Shown here: piece after piece, positions 54,162 through 63,453 of the stretch
How the letters are laid out: every line of letters starts with the position of its first letter
How positions within the stretch are numbered: the stretch's first letter is position 1
NCBI RefSeq assembly: GCF_025961315.1
Contig: NZ_JAOQNK010000001.1
Span: 4,278,001-4,342,000, forward strand
Direction: 5' to 3'
DNA: 64,000 bases
Origin: Sphingobacterium kitahiroshimense
Lineage (GTDB): Bacteria > Bacteroidota > Bacteroidia > Sphingobacteriales > Sphingobacteriaceae
Program-made: the position numbers and the translations under genes
The notes under the pieces: model-generated
Told to the model about the DNA's origin: nothing
Seen by the model: the letters and a program-made list of their open reading frames with translations, nothing else
The model's database searches: none

Positions 54162-56588
54162 ATGAGTAGAAACATTAGAAAAGTAGCAGTATTAGGTTCT
54201 GGAGTAATGGGCTCTAGGATCGCTTGCCATTTTGCTAACATCGGTATGGAAGTATTACTTTTGGACATCGTTCCAAAAGAGCTATTGCCAGCTGAAACAG
54301 CAAAAGGACTTACTTTGGATAGTAAGTTCGTTCGCAATCGCATTGTCAACCAGTCTTTAGAAACGGCTGTAAAATCTAATCCATCTCCTATTTATAGTAA
54401 ATCTTTTGTGAAAAGGATTTCAACAGGAAATTTTGATGATAATATGTCTGATATCGCATCATGCGATTGGATCATTGAAGTTGTCGTTGAACGATTGGAT
54501 ATCAAAAAATCTGTGTTTGAACGCGTTGAACAATACCGAAAACCAGGCACTTTGATTACTTCAAATACTTCGGGTATTCCGATACATCTTATGACGGAAG
54601 GTAGATCCGAAGATTTTAAAGATCATTTTTGTGGTACACACTTCTTTAATCCGCCACGTTATTTACAATTGTTGGAAATTATTCCTACCCCCCATACAAT
54701 AAAAGAAGTTGTTGATTTTCTGTTAGAATTTGGTGACAAGTTTTTAGGTAAAACTGTTGTTTTATGCAAGGATACACCAGCATTTATTGGCAATAGAATC
54801 GGTGTTTATTCAATGCTTGCTTTAACCCATCTCGTAGAACCGCTAGGTTTGACTGTGGAAGAAGTTGATAAGTATACCGGTCCAGCGATGGGGCATCCGA
54901 AATCGGCAACTTTCCGAACAGCTGATGTTGTTGGTTTAGATACTTTGGTAAACGTTGCTAATGGCCTCGCCCAGAATGCACCCAATGATGAAGCTAAAGG
55001 GGTATTTCAATTGCCTTCCTTTATAACTAAAATGGTTGAAAATAAGTGGCTAGGTGAAAAAACCAAAAAAGGATTTTACGAAAAAGTAAAAGATGCTTCT
55101 GGAAATTCAGAAATTCAATCTTTAAATCTGAAAACTTTAACATTTGGACCTCAAGGAAAGGTGAAATCTGCTACCCTGGAAGCTACAAAATTGGTGGAAG
55201 ATATTCGCAAACGAATGAAAGTATATGAACAAGGGAAAGATAAAGCAGGAGAATTGTTCCGTGCCATGCATTATCCTTTGTTTGAATACGTATCTAATCG
55301 TGTACCTGAAATTACTGACGATTTTTTCCGTATCGATGATGCGATGCGTGCTGGCTTCGGTTGGGAGATAGGTCCTTTCGAGGTTTGGGATGCTTTAGGT
55401 GTTCGAGAGACAATAGAAAAAATTAAGAACGAAGAGAAACGTCTCCCAGGTCAACGTGGTGAAGTTTCACAATGGGTTCATGATATGTTAGACGCAGGTT
55501 GTGAGTCTTTCTATAAAATCGAAAATGGCGTTCGTCAATATTATGATATTGCATCAAAATCATACAAACCTATTCCAGGAACAGAAGATCTTATTGTTTT
55601 AGATCACATCCGTGAAAGCAAAACAATTTGGAAAAATTCCGGAGTTTCCATTATTGATCTTGGAGATGGAATTATCAATTGTGAATTCCATACCAAAATG
55701 AATACGATCGGTGGAGATGTAATTCAAGGCGTGAATAAAGCAATTGATTTAGCTGAAAAAGAATATCGTGGATTAGTAATTTCTAACGAAGGAAAAAATT
55801 TCTCCGCAGGAGCTAATATAGGTATGATATTCATGATGGCCGCTGAGCAAGACTACGATGAATTAAATATGGCGGTTCGTGCTTTCCAGAATACTTCTAT
55901 GCGGATTCGCTATTCGTCCATTCCAGTAGTAGTAGCACCATTTCAAATGACATTAGGAGGAGGCTGTGAATTTTCAATGCATGCCGATTTTGTGCAGGCA
56001 CATGCTGAGACATATATGGGCTTAGTTGAATTTGGAGTTGGTGTAATTCCAGGTGGCGGAGGTACTAAAGAATTTGCTTTACGTGCTTCAGATGAATATA
56101 AAGAAGATCAAATTGTTCAAAATACTTTAAAAGATCGTTTTTTGACCATAGGAACAGCAAAAGTGTCAACCTCAGCTATAGAGGCCTATGAGCTTGGATA
56201 CCTGCAGCAAGGTAAGTATGCGATTACTATGAATAAAGCTCGACTTATTGCTGATGCAAAAGAAAAGGCTTTAGAATTAGCTAATGCAGGTTATATACAG
56301 CCCGTTCAAAGGACTGATATTAAGGTATTGGGAAAACAAGGATTAGGAATTGTCTATGTAGGAGCAAGTTCAATGCGTGCTGGAAATTATATCTCTGACC
56401 ATGATAAAAAGATTTCTGAAAAATTAGGAAATGTTTTATGTGGCGGTGAGTTATCGGCACCAACAGAAGTCTCTGAACAGTATTTATTGGATCTAGAACG
56501 TAAAGCTTTTCTTGAGCTATGTGCAGAACGAAAAACTTTGGAACGTATCCAATTTATGTTAACAAAAGGAAAACCGTTAAGAAATTAG
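54162..56588 (+). CDS. fadN: 3-hydroxyacyl-CoA dehydrogenase/enoyl-CoA hydratase (FadN-type)
   Basis: An 808-residue bifunctional beta-oxidation enzyme. The dehydrogenase is N-terminal (NAD motif VLGSGVMGSRIAC, residues 10-22; HFFNPPRYL) and the hydratase C-terminal from about residue 495 (FSAGANIGM; GGGCEFSMHADF oxyanion region). This order is reversed from E. coli FadB/FadJ and matches Bacillus FadN. It is followed by fadA and fadE, the Bacillus operon order. Its stop is 6 nt from the heptad array of the S23 element. Confidence 0.94.
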   Translation: MSRNIRKVAVLGSGVMGSRIACHFANIGMEVLLLDIVPKELLPAETAKGLTLDSKFVRNRIVNQSLETAVKSNPSPIYSKSFVKRISTGNFDDNMSDIASCDWIIEVVVERLDIKKSVFERVEQYRKPGTLITSNTSGIPIHLMTEGRSEDFKDHFCGTHFFNPPRYLQLLEIIPTPHTIKEVVDFLLEFGDKFLGKTVVLCKDTPAFIGNRIGVYSMLALTHLVEPLGLTVEEVDKYTGPAMGHPKSATFRTADVVGLDTLVNVANGLAQNAPNDEAKGVFQLPSFITKMVENKWLGEKTKKGFYEKVKDASGNSEIQSLNLKTLTFGPQGKVKSATLEATKLVEDIRKRMKVYEQGKDKAGELFRAMHYPLFEYVSNRVPEITDDFFRIDDAMRAGFGWEIGPFEVWDALGVRETIEKIKNEEKRLPGQRGEVSQWVHDMLDAGCESFYKIENGVRQYYDIASKSYKPIPGTEDLIVLDHIRESKTIWKNSGVSIIDLGDGIINCEFHTKMNTIGGDVIQGVNKAIDLAEKEYRGLVISNEGKNFSAGANIGMIFMMAAEQDYDELNMAVRAFQNTSMRIRYSSIPVVVAPFQMTLGGGCEFSMHADFVQAHAETYMGLVEFGVGVIPGGGGTKEFALRASDEYKEDQIVQNTLKDRFLTIGTAKVSTSAIEAYELGYLQQGKYAITMNKARLIADAKEKALELANAGYIQPVQRTDIKVLGKQGLGIVYVGASSMRAGNYISDHDKKISEKLGNVLCGGELSAPTEVSEQYLLDLERKAFLELCAERKTLERIQFMLTKGKPLRN

Positions 56589-56594
56589 AGTATA

Positions 56595-56629
56595 AATTAG
56601 ATTAGAGATTTGAGACATTAGATTTGAGA
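56595..56629 (+). repeat. Upstream array of five 7-bp repeats flanking the S23 gene
   Basis: Five consecutive 7-bp units at 56595, 56602, 56609, 56616 and 56623, all ending AGA; two are exactly TTTGAGA. The start codon of the S23 gene follows after 1 nt. The downstream array at 57011-57045 has the same unit in the opposite orientation. Confidence 0.8.
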
Positions 56630-56630
56630 T

Positions 56631-56993
56631 ATGCATAATCTGAAAGAATTAAAGATTTGGAGTAAATCAATTGAATTAGCTACAAAAGTATATGAAGTAG
56701 TATCTCTTTTTCCTTCAGAAGAAAAATTTGGATTATCATCTCAGATTAAACGATCGGTTATATCGATTGCGTCAAATATAGCAGAAGGAGCAGGTAGAAA
56801 TTCAGGAAATGAATTTATTCATTTTCTTGGAATTGCAAATGGATCATCTTTCGAATTGCAGACACAAATTATTATAGCACAAAATCTAAAGCTGTTAAAG
56901 GTTGAGCAAGCCGAACAGCTGTGTTCTCAAATTATAGAAATTCAAAAAATGATTTTTGGATTTTTGAATAAATTAAAAAATGATAATAAATAA
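56631..56993 (+). CDS. Four-helix-bundle protein of the S23/IVS (TIGR02436) family
   Basis: A 120-residue helical protein: LKIWSKSIELATKVYEVV, FGLSSQIKRS, SNIAEGAGR, EFIHFLGIANGSSFELQTQI and a last helix ending KLKNDNK. The family includes proteins encoded by 23S rRNA intervening sequences and Avd, a pentameric accessory protein of diversity-generating retroelements. No reverse transcriptase or rRNA gene is near. The gene sits inside the fad operon, between fadN and fadA, bracketed by inverted arrays of heptamers. It probably binds nucleic acid; its role is unknown. Confidence 0.93.
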   Translation: MHNLKELKIWSKSIELATKVYEVVSLFPSEEKFGLSSQIKRSVISIASNIAEGAGRNSGNEFIHFLGIANGSSFELQTQIIIAQNLKLLKVEQAEQLCSQIIEIQKMIFGFLNKLKNDNK

Positions 56994-57010
56994 TATGTGA
57001 ATTTTAACGA

Positions 57011-57045
57011 TCTGATATCTTAAATCTCACATCTCATATCTAAAA
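57011..57045 (-). repeat. Downstream array of five 7-bp repeats, inverted
   Basis: Five consecutive units at 57011, 57018, 57025, 57032 and 57039 on the plus strand fit TCTNANA, so each reads TNTNAGA on the minus strand. The fadA ATG follows after 3 nt. Paired with the upstream array, about 25 of 35 positions are complementary. Confidence 0.8.
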
Positions 57046-57048
57046 ATT

Positions 57049-58224
57049 ATGGAAGCATACATTGTAGCAGGATATCGTACAGCAGTAGGGAAAGCACCTC
57101 GTGGAGGATTTCGTTTTATGCGTGCGGATGATTTGGCCGCTGATGTGATCAAGCATTTGGTGGCATCAGTACCCAACTTAAATAAAGAAGAAATTGACGA
57201 TGTAATCGTCGGTAATGCGATGCCAGAAGCAGAGCAAGGATTGAATGTAGGACGTTTAATTTCTTTGATGGGCTTGCAAACGGATAAAGTACCAGGAGTC
57301 ACTGTAAACCGTTACTGTGCCTCTGGGTTGGAGACAATAGCCACAGCTGTAGCAAAAATAAAAGCCGGAATGGCAGATTGTATTATTGCTGGCGGAGTCG
57401 AGGTCATGTCAGGAATGCCTTTTGGAGGATGGAAAATTGTTCCAAACCCTGAAGTAGCAAAAGAAAACCCAGATTGGTATTGGGGAATGGGACTTACAGC
57501 CGAAGCTGTTGCAAAAGAATACGGCGTATCTCGAGAAGACCAAGATGCATTCTCTTTAAAATCACATCAAAAAGCTGTTGAGGCTATTAAAAATGGTCAT
57601 TTAAAAGATGGCATTGTTCCGATTACAGTAAAGGAAAACTACTTAAAGGATGGCAAAAAATTAGAAACAAGAGAATATGTCGTTGATACAGACGAAGGAC
57701 CGAGAGCAGATTCATCGCTTGAGGCGCTTGCGAAGTTGCGTCCAGTTTTTGCAGCTGACGGTGTAGTTACTGCAGGTAACTCATCACAAACTTCAGATGG
57801 AGCAGCCTTTGTTTTGATTGTTTCAGAAGAAAAAATGAAGGAATTGAACCTAAAACCGATAGCACGTCTTGTCAGTTATGCCGTGGCAGGTGTTCCGCCA
57901 CGTATCATGGGGATTGGTCCTATTGTAGCAATACCAAAAGCTTTGAAAATGGCAGGATTAAAAAAAGAAGATATCGATTTATTCGAATTGAATGAAGCTT
58001 TTGCATCACAATCTTTAGCCGTTATTCGCGAATTGGGTCTTGATGAAGAAAAAGTTAATGTCAATGGCGGTGCTATTGCTTTAGGCCATCCATTGGGTTG
58101 TACTGGAGCCAAATTGACTGTTCAAATATTAAATGAACTGAAGCGTAGAAATAAAAAATACGGCATGGTAACAATGTGTGTCGGAACAGGACAGGGAGCA
58201 GCAGGTATTTTTGAATTACTATAG
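57049..58224 (+). CDS. fadA: Acetyl-CoA C-acyltransferase (3-ketoacyl-CoA thiolase)
   Basis: A 391-residue thiolase, last step of beta-oxidation. The nucleophile is Cys90 (NRYCASGLE), with GHPLGCTGA (His) and the second Cys in MCVGTGQG. It sits between fadN and fadE. Its start lies only 3 nt after the downstream heptad array of the S23 element. No terminator follows; 256 nt separate it from fadE. Confidence 0.96.
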   Translation: MEAYIVAGYRTAVGKAPRGGFRFMRADDLAADVIKHLVASVPNLNKEEIDDVIVGNAMPEAEQGLNVGRLISLMGLQTDKVPGVTVNRYCASGLETIATAVAKIKAGMADCIIAGGVEVMSGMPFGGWKIVPNPEVAKENPDWYWGMGLTAEAVAKEYGVSREDQDAFSLKSHQKAVEAIKNGHLKDGIVPITVKENYLKDGKKLETREYVVDTDEGPRADSSLEALAKLRPVFAADGVVTAGNSSQTSDGAAFVLIVSEEKMKELNLKPIARLVSYAVAGVPPRIMGIGPIVAIPKALKMAGLKKEDIDLFELNEAFASQSLAVIRELGLDEEKVNVNGGAIALGHPLGCTGAKLTVQILNELKRRNKKYGMVTMCVGTGQGAAGIFELL

Positions 58225-58480
58225 ATAGCGCAAATTTTAAAACTTCGACAGGGCATATGAGATGTTCTTTATCGAAATCAAATTGCACATTTTGAGGATG
58301 ACTTCAGCTTTTCATCCACATGTTTTTCAAATCGGACCATCTAAACTGGTTTTTAATCTTAAAGATCAGTTAGGTGACTTATCGAGATGTATTTGTTTTA
58401 AAAAATAGAATAATATTTAACAATAGAAGCAAAGAAATAAGGTTTTAGTCTTTATCCTTTGCACTTTAATCAGAAAAATT

Positions 58481-60259
58481 ATGAGCAACACAATTAAAGG
58501 CGGAGAATTTGTAATTAAAGAGACATCTTATACAGATATTTTTATTCCTGAAGAATTTGATGAAGAAGCAAAGATGATTCGTCAGACCTGTATTGACTTT
58601 CTAGATACGGAAGTTCTAAACAAATTGGATCGTATTGACTCCCAGGAAGAAGGTTTGATGCCAAGTCTTATGGATAAAGCTGGAGAACTAGGAATGTTGA
58701 GTGTGTCCATACCAGAAGAATATGGGGGATTTGGTAAAAACTTCAATACATCCATGTTAGTTGCAGATGCGGTTGGGGGAGGATTCTCCTTTGCTGTGGC
58801 ATTATCGGCACATACAGGCATAGGTACTTTGCCTATTTTATACTATGGAAACGCAGCTCAAAAAACAAAATACATTCCAAAATTAGCTACTGGGGAATGG
58901 AAAGCTTCTTATTGTTTAACAGAACCTAATTCAGGATCAGATGCCAACTCTGGTCGTACTGCAGCAAAATTAAATGCCGCAGGTACACACTATGTCATTA
59001 ATGGACAGAAGATGTGGATTACAAATGGTGGTTTTGCTGATATCTTTATTGTTTTTGCAAAAATTGATGATGATAAGAATCTTACCGCTTTTATTGTTGA
59101 GAAAGATTTTGGAGGAATCAGTATGAACCCAGAAGAGCATAAACTGGGAATCAAAGGATCTTCAACCCGACAGGTATTTTTCAACGATTGTGAAGTTCCT
59201 GTTGAAAATATGCTTTCTGAACGTGAAAATGGATTTAAAATAGCGGTTAATATCCTAAACATTGGTCGTATAAAATTAGGCGCTGCTACTATCGGTTCAT
59301 CACGCATGGTGATTACACAAGCGATTAAATATGCCAATGAGCGCGTGCAGTTCAATTTACCGATTTCCAAATTTGGAGCCATCCGTTACAAATTAGCTGA
59401 AATGGCAACGCGATTATTTGCGACCGAATCAGCAGCATATCGTGCCGGTCAGAATATTGATGACACGTACGAATCATTAGTTGCAGGGGGGATGGATGAA
59501 GCTAAAGCAAAACTGAAATCTGTAGAACAATATGCTATCGAGTGTGCGATCATTAAAGTATGGTGTTCGGAAATGTTAGATTATGTTGTGGATGAAGGCG
59601 TACAGATTTATGGAGGCATGGGATATTCAGCAGAAGCACCAATGGAACGCGCTTATCGAGACTCACGTATCAATCGTATTTTTGAAGGTACTAATGAAGT
59701 AAATAGACTGTTGGTCGTAGATATGCTTTTGAAACGTGCCATGAAGGGAGAGATTGATTTGATGGGACCTGCTATTGCAGTTGCATCAGAACTATTAGCT
59801 ATTCCTGATTTTGGAGAAGAAGATGAAACACCATTTGCAGCAGAAAAGAAAATTATCGCTAATTTGAAAAAGGCAGGCTTATTAATTGCTGGCGCCGCAG
59901 TTCAAAAATTGATGATGTCTTTATCTAAGGAGCAGGAGATTTTGATGAATATTGCCGATATCATTGGTTATGTATACATCGCTGAGTCAGCGTTACTTCG
60001 TGCGGAGAAATTATATCATACAAAAGGAGTAGAAGCAAGTGCTGATGCAACAGATATGGCTAAAATTTATCTATATTCAACCATTGATAAAGTAAATGTT
60101 GCAGGAAAAGAAGCCCTAAATTCTTTTGCTGAAGGTGATGAGTTGAAAATGATGTTAGTGGGTTTACGTCGCTTTACAAAATCAGAACCATTTAATGTGA
60201 AAGATGCGCGTCAACGAATTGCTAAGAAGTTGATTGATGCCAATAAATATTGTTTTTAG
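58481..60259 (+). CDS. fadE: Acyl-CoA dehydrogenase (FadE-type)
   Basis: A 592-residue acyl-CoA dehydrogenase with a C-terminal extension of about 170 residues beyond the standard fold, like Bacillus FadE. The substrate-binding and flavin segments YCLTEPNSGSDANS and MWITNGGFADIF are present, and the catalytic Glu is in NRIFEGTNEVNR. It performs the first step of beta-oxidation. It is probably on the fad transcript but 256 nt downstream of fadA. A terminator follows at 60285. Confidence 0.94.
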   Translation: MSNTIKGGEFVIKETSYTDIFIPEEFDEEAKMIRQTCIDFLDTEVLNKLDRIDSQEEGLMPSLMDKAGELGMLSVSIPEEYGGFGKNFNTSMLVADAVGGGFSFAVALSAHTGIGTLPILYYGNAAQKTKYIPKLATGEWKASYCLTEPNSGSDANSGRTAAKLNAAGTHYVINGQKMWITNGGFADIFIVFAKIDDDKNLTAFIVEKDFGGISMNPEEHKLGIKGSSTRQVFFNDCEVPVENMLSERENGFKIAVNILNIGRIKLGAATIGSSRMVITQAIKYANERVQFNLPISKFGAIRYKLAEMATRLFATESAAYRAGQNIDDTYESLVAGGMDEAKAKLKSVEQYAIECAIIKVWCSEMLDYVVDEGVQIYGGMGYSAEAPMERAYRDSRINRIFEGTNEVNRLLVVDMLLKRAMKGEIDLMGPAIAVASELLAIPDFGEEDETPFAAEKKIIANLKKAGLLIAGAAVQKLMMSLSKEQEILMNIADIIGYVYIAESALLRAEKLYHTKGVEASADATDMAKIYLYSTIDKVNVAGKEALNSFAEGDELKMMLVGLRRFTKSEPFNVKDARQRIAKKLIDANKYCF

Positions 60260-60284
60260 GTTTTAAAAAGTGATTATAGGTTTA

Positions 60285-60313
60285 GAAGCCGAGATGAAAA
60301 CATCTCGGCTTTA
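60285..60313 (+). terminator. Terminator of the fad operon
   Basis: Arms AAGCCGAGATG / CATCTCGGCTT around AAAA, 26 nt after the fadE stop and before the YeiH-type gene. Confidence 0.85.
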
Positions 60314-60348
60314 TTATTTGGTAACTTTTTCGTTTACTAGTTGCCGGC

Positions 60349-61653
60349 ATGGATAATATTTCTAAATTTGGGGTTTCTAAATTAAAACCTGTTTACATGT
60401 CATCTTCGAAATCATTCTCCTTAGCTGAGGATTGGGTAGTTGTTATCTTAGGATTAGGAATTGTCTTTTTAGCAATTTTTGGGGTCATTGTTCCTCAACC
60501 AAGTTTCAGCTGGAGCAATTTTTCAGAATTAGGAAACCAAGTATTTTCCATTCATAACCTGCAGGCAATAGCGACCCAATTTGGTCTAGTCTTTATTGTC
60601 GCCATTATCGGAGCCTCCTTATTAGGTAAGTCGGTTAAAAGCTTATTAATAGTTTTTCCGTCTGTCTATGTGTTAACCATGCTCGCGCTCATCTTTGCTG
60701 GAAATTCACTCGTAAAAGACTATAATCTAGAAGCTGTTATTTTCAGTTTGGCGATCGGCTTGGTCATCAGTAATTTTTTCAATCTTCCTGATTGGTTTAA
60801 AAGTGCATTAAGTACAGAGTTGTATGTCAAAATTGGATTGATTCTTTTAGGAACAACAGTTATTTTTGGAGATATACTCAAAGCTGGTTCACTGGGACTT
60901 ATCCAAGCATTAGTAGTGGTCATTTCAGTATGGTATTTTGCTTTTTGGGTTTGTAAAAAATTAAAGATTGATAAAGAAATGGCTTTGATGCTGTCAAGCG
61001 CAGTATCTATCTGTGGGGTATCAGCAGCAATTGCAACATCTGGAGCAATTAAAGGAGATAGTAAAAAGTTATCTTACATTATTTCACTTGTATTGATCAC
61101 GGCAATTCCGATGATGATTTTTATGCCTTATTTGGCGGATAAAATGGGACTGTCTCAAGAAGTAACAGGAGCATGGCTAGGAGGTTCAATAGATACATCG
61201 GGTGCTGTAGCCGCTTCAGGTAGTTTAGTTGGAGAAGAAGCCTTAAAAATCAGTACAATTGTAAAATTTTCACAAAATGTATTATTAGGAATTGCAGCAT
61301 TTGCAATTAGTATTTATTGGAGCTATTCAAAGTCAGTTGATGATGAAACAAAGAAAGAGAAACCAACTTTGAAAATTATTTGGGAAAGATTTCCAAAGTT
61401 TGTCCTGGGTTTTATATTTGCATCTTTACTTTTCTCATTTTTTATTTCACCAGAAACAAATGTTGCGGTTAAAGGAAGTTTGAAATTTATTCAGGGACTT
61501 TGGTTTACCCTGGCCTTTACCTCAATCGGATTGGAAACTAATTTTAAAGACCTGTTTCAACAGGATAATAAAAAGCCATTGTATGCCTTTTTAATTGCAC
61601 AAACATTTAATATTATTGTGACCTTAATTATTGCACTCTTGTTATTTCAGTAG
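60349..61653 (+). CDS. YeiH-type putative exporter (UPF0324)
   Basis: A 434-residue membrane protein of the YeiH/Cons_hypoth698 family with 10-12 spans and the family stretch SAVSICGVSAAIATSGAI. Family members are called putative sulfate exporters on thin evidence. The N-terminus is about 30 residues longer than usual; ATG 60397 (MSSSKSFS) is an alternative start. It converges on putP. Confidence 0.88.
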   Translation: MDNISKFGVSKLKPVYMSSSKSFSLAEDWVVVILGLGIVFLAIFGVIVPQPSFSWSNFSELGNQVFSIHNLQAIATQFGLVFIVAIIGASLLGKSVKSLLIVFPSVYVLTMLALIFAGNSLVKDYNLEAVIFSLAIGLVISNFFNLPDWFKSALSTELYVKIGLILLGTTVIFGDILKAGSLGLIQALVVVISVWYFAFWVCKKLKIDKEMALMLSSAVSICGVSAAIATSGAIKGDSKKLSYIISLVLITAIPMMIFMPYLADKMGLSQEVTGAWLGGSIDTSGAVAASGSLVGEEALKISTIVKFSQNVLLGIAAFAISIYWSYSKSVDDETKKEKPTLKIIWERFPKFVLGFIFASLLFSFFISPETNVAVKGSLKFIQGLWFTLAFTSIGLETNFKDLFQQDNKKPLYAFLIAQTFNIIVTLIIALLLFQ

Positions 61654-61720
61654 ACTTAGGAATACAATGATGGATAAGAAAGACCGATAATATATCGTCA
61701 ATATCAACATTTCAAATAAT

Positions 61721-61755
61721 AAAAAAGGATAACCTAAATCTGGTTATCCTTTTTT
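61721..61755. terminator. Bidirectional terminator between YeiH and PutP genes
   Basis: Perfect arms AAAAAAGGATAACC / GGTTATCCTTTTTT around a 7-nt loop. Confidence 0.92.
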
Positions 61756-61756
61756 A

Positions 61757-63256
61757 TTATTTCAGAATTTTCGTAACCTGATCAAATTCCTCCACAATGA
61801 CAGGGGCAACAGGTTTGCTGAAAAACGAAACAATAACAATCGTTAAGAAACTCAAAATGAAACCAGGTATGATTTCATACACAGATTTGTAATCGTGAGG
61901 AATATACACCCATAAAAGTACAGTAGCACCACCCACCAACATTCCCAATAATCCTGCAGTGGCGGTTGTTTTTTTCCAAAGCAACGACAAGATGATAAGG
62001 GGACCAAAGGCAGCGCCAAAACCGGCCCAGGCATTTCCCACAAGATTTAATATGCTGTCTTTAGGGTTTAGGGAGAGCAGTAAGGCAATTATCGCTACAA
62101 TAAGCACAGAAAGTCGACTTACAAGTAACATACGTTTAGGAGAAGCTGTTTTATTAAAAAAAGCTTTATAAATATCTTCTGTCATTGAGCTAGAGGTCAC
62201 TAATAATTGAGAAGATATGGTACTCATGACAGCTGCTAAAATTGCGGATAAAAGAAAACCGCCAATTAAGGGATGAAATAATGCTCTCGAAAGATGGATA
62301 AAAATAGTTTCTGACAATTCCTTTGATTGATCAAATTGCAACATAGTAGTTTGATCAAACTTATATAAATAAGCTATTCCAAATAATCCCAAAAGTAATG
62401 CTCCACCAACAGTAAGAATCATCCAGCTAATGCCGATTCTTTTAGCTTTAGGGATATCTTTAACATCGCCAATAGCCATAAATCGCACTAAAATATGAGG
62501 TTGCCCAAAGTAACCTAATCCCCAAGCGAGTAAGGATACGATCGATACCGTGGTGGTACCCTTTAGTAAATCTAAATAATTAGCACCTTTATTATGTATG
62601 ATATCCAATGTATTACCCAGTCCATCAAGTTGGAAAATCAGTACAATTGGAATGATGACAAGCGCGGTGACCATAATTGTTCCCTGCACAAAATCTGTTA
62701 AGCTAACAGCTAAAAATCCACCTAGGAAAGTATAAAGTACAACAACAAAAGTTGTAGCATACAATCCAGTATAGTAATCAATACCAAAAGCCGATTCAAA
62801 CAATCTTCCACCCGAAACCATACCTGCAGAAGTATATAAAGTGAAAAACACTAAAATGAAAATTGAAGAGACAATTTTTAAGAGCTGGGTTTTATCTTTA
62901 AAACGATTCTCAAAAAATACAGGGAGTGTAATTGCATTTTGGGCAACTTCTGTATATACCCGAAGTCGAGGGGCTACAATAACATAATTGAAGTATGCGC
63001 CAATAGTCAGACCAATTGCAATCCATGCACTGGATAATCCTGAAAGATACATCGCACCGGGAAGTCCCATGAGTAACCAGCCGCTCATGTCTGCTGCACC
63101 TGCCGATAAAGCAGTCACAGCCGCGCCCATCTTACGCCCACCGATCAAAAAATCATCGGAATTACTGTTTGACTTCCTCCAAGAGTAAATTCCAATTCCA
63201 ATCATTAAGGCCATATATAAGCCAATAGCTATTAATTCATATTCATTCATAAGCAT
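61757..63256 (-). CDS. putP: Sodium/proline symporter
   Basis: A 499-residue sodium:solute symporter (SSF) with 13 predicted membrane spans. The stretch SAGAADMSGWLLMGLPGAMYLSG and the central GLGYFGQPHILVRFMAI are characteristic of PutP. It imports proline with Na+ across the inner membrane. No putA is next to it. ATG 63250 is an alternative start. Confidence 0.93.
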   Translation of the reverse strand: MLMNEYELIAIGLYMALMIGIGIYSWRKSNSNSDDFLIGGRKMGAAVTALSAGAADMSGWLLMGLPGAMYLSGLSSAWIAIGLTIGAYFNYVIVAPRLRVYTEVAQNAITLPVFFENRFKDKTQLLKIVSSIFILVFFTLYTSAGMVSGGRLFESAFGIDYYTGLYATTFVVVLYTFLGGFLAVSLTDFVQGTIMVTALVIIPIVLIFQLDGLGNTLDIIHNKGANYLDLLKGTTTVSIVSLLAWGLGYFGQPHILVRFMAIGDVKDIPKAKRIGISWMILTVGGALLLGLFGIAYLYKFDQTTMLQFDQSKELSETIFIHLSRALFHPLIGGFLLSAILAAVMSTISSQLLVTSSSMTEDIYKAFFNKTASPKRMLLVSRLSVLIVAIIALLLSLNPKDSILNLVGNAWAGFGAAFGPLIILSLLWKKTTATAGLLGMLVGGATVLLWVYIPHDYKSVYEIIPGFILSFLTIVIVSFFSKPVAPVIVEEFDQVTKILK

Positions 63257-63453
63257 CTATTATTCTTTAAAATGTCATCAAATAATTGATAAAGACTATC
63301 AAGTTTTGATTGTACGAAGATACTACAATCAATTTGAAGCGATAGAATTTCAATAACTCGATATAAAAGTGAAACATAATATTAATCTTTGCTTGATTGT
63401 TTTATGGAATTATGTATCTTAAAGCATCAATTAAGCAAAGTAATATCCCGAGC

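Noticed and set aside
56595..57045. Heptad arrays read as a CRISPR array or a diversity-generating retroelement
   Set aside because: Units are 7 bp with no spacers, and there is no Cas gene, reverse transcriptase, template or variable repeat.
58298..58408. 36-codon ATG frame in the fadA-fadE gap
   Set aside because: No ribosome site, promoter or recognisable sequence; length is expected by chance.
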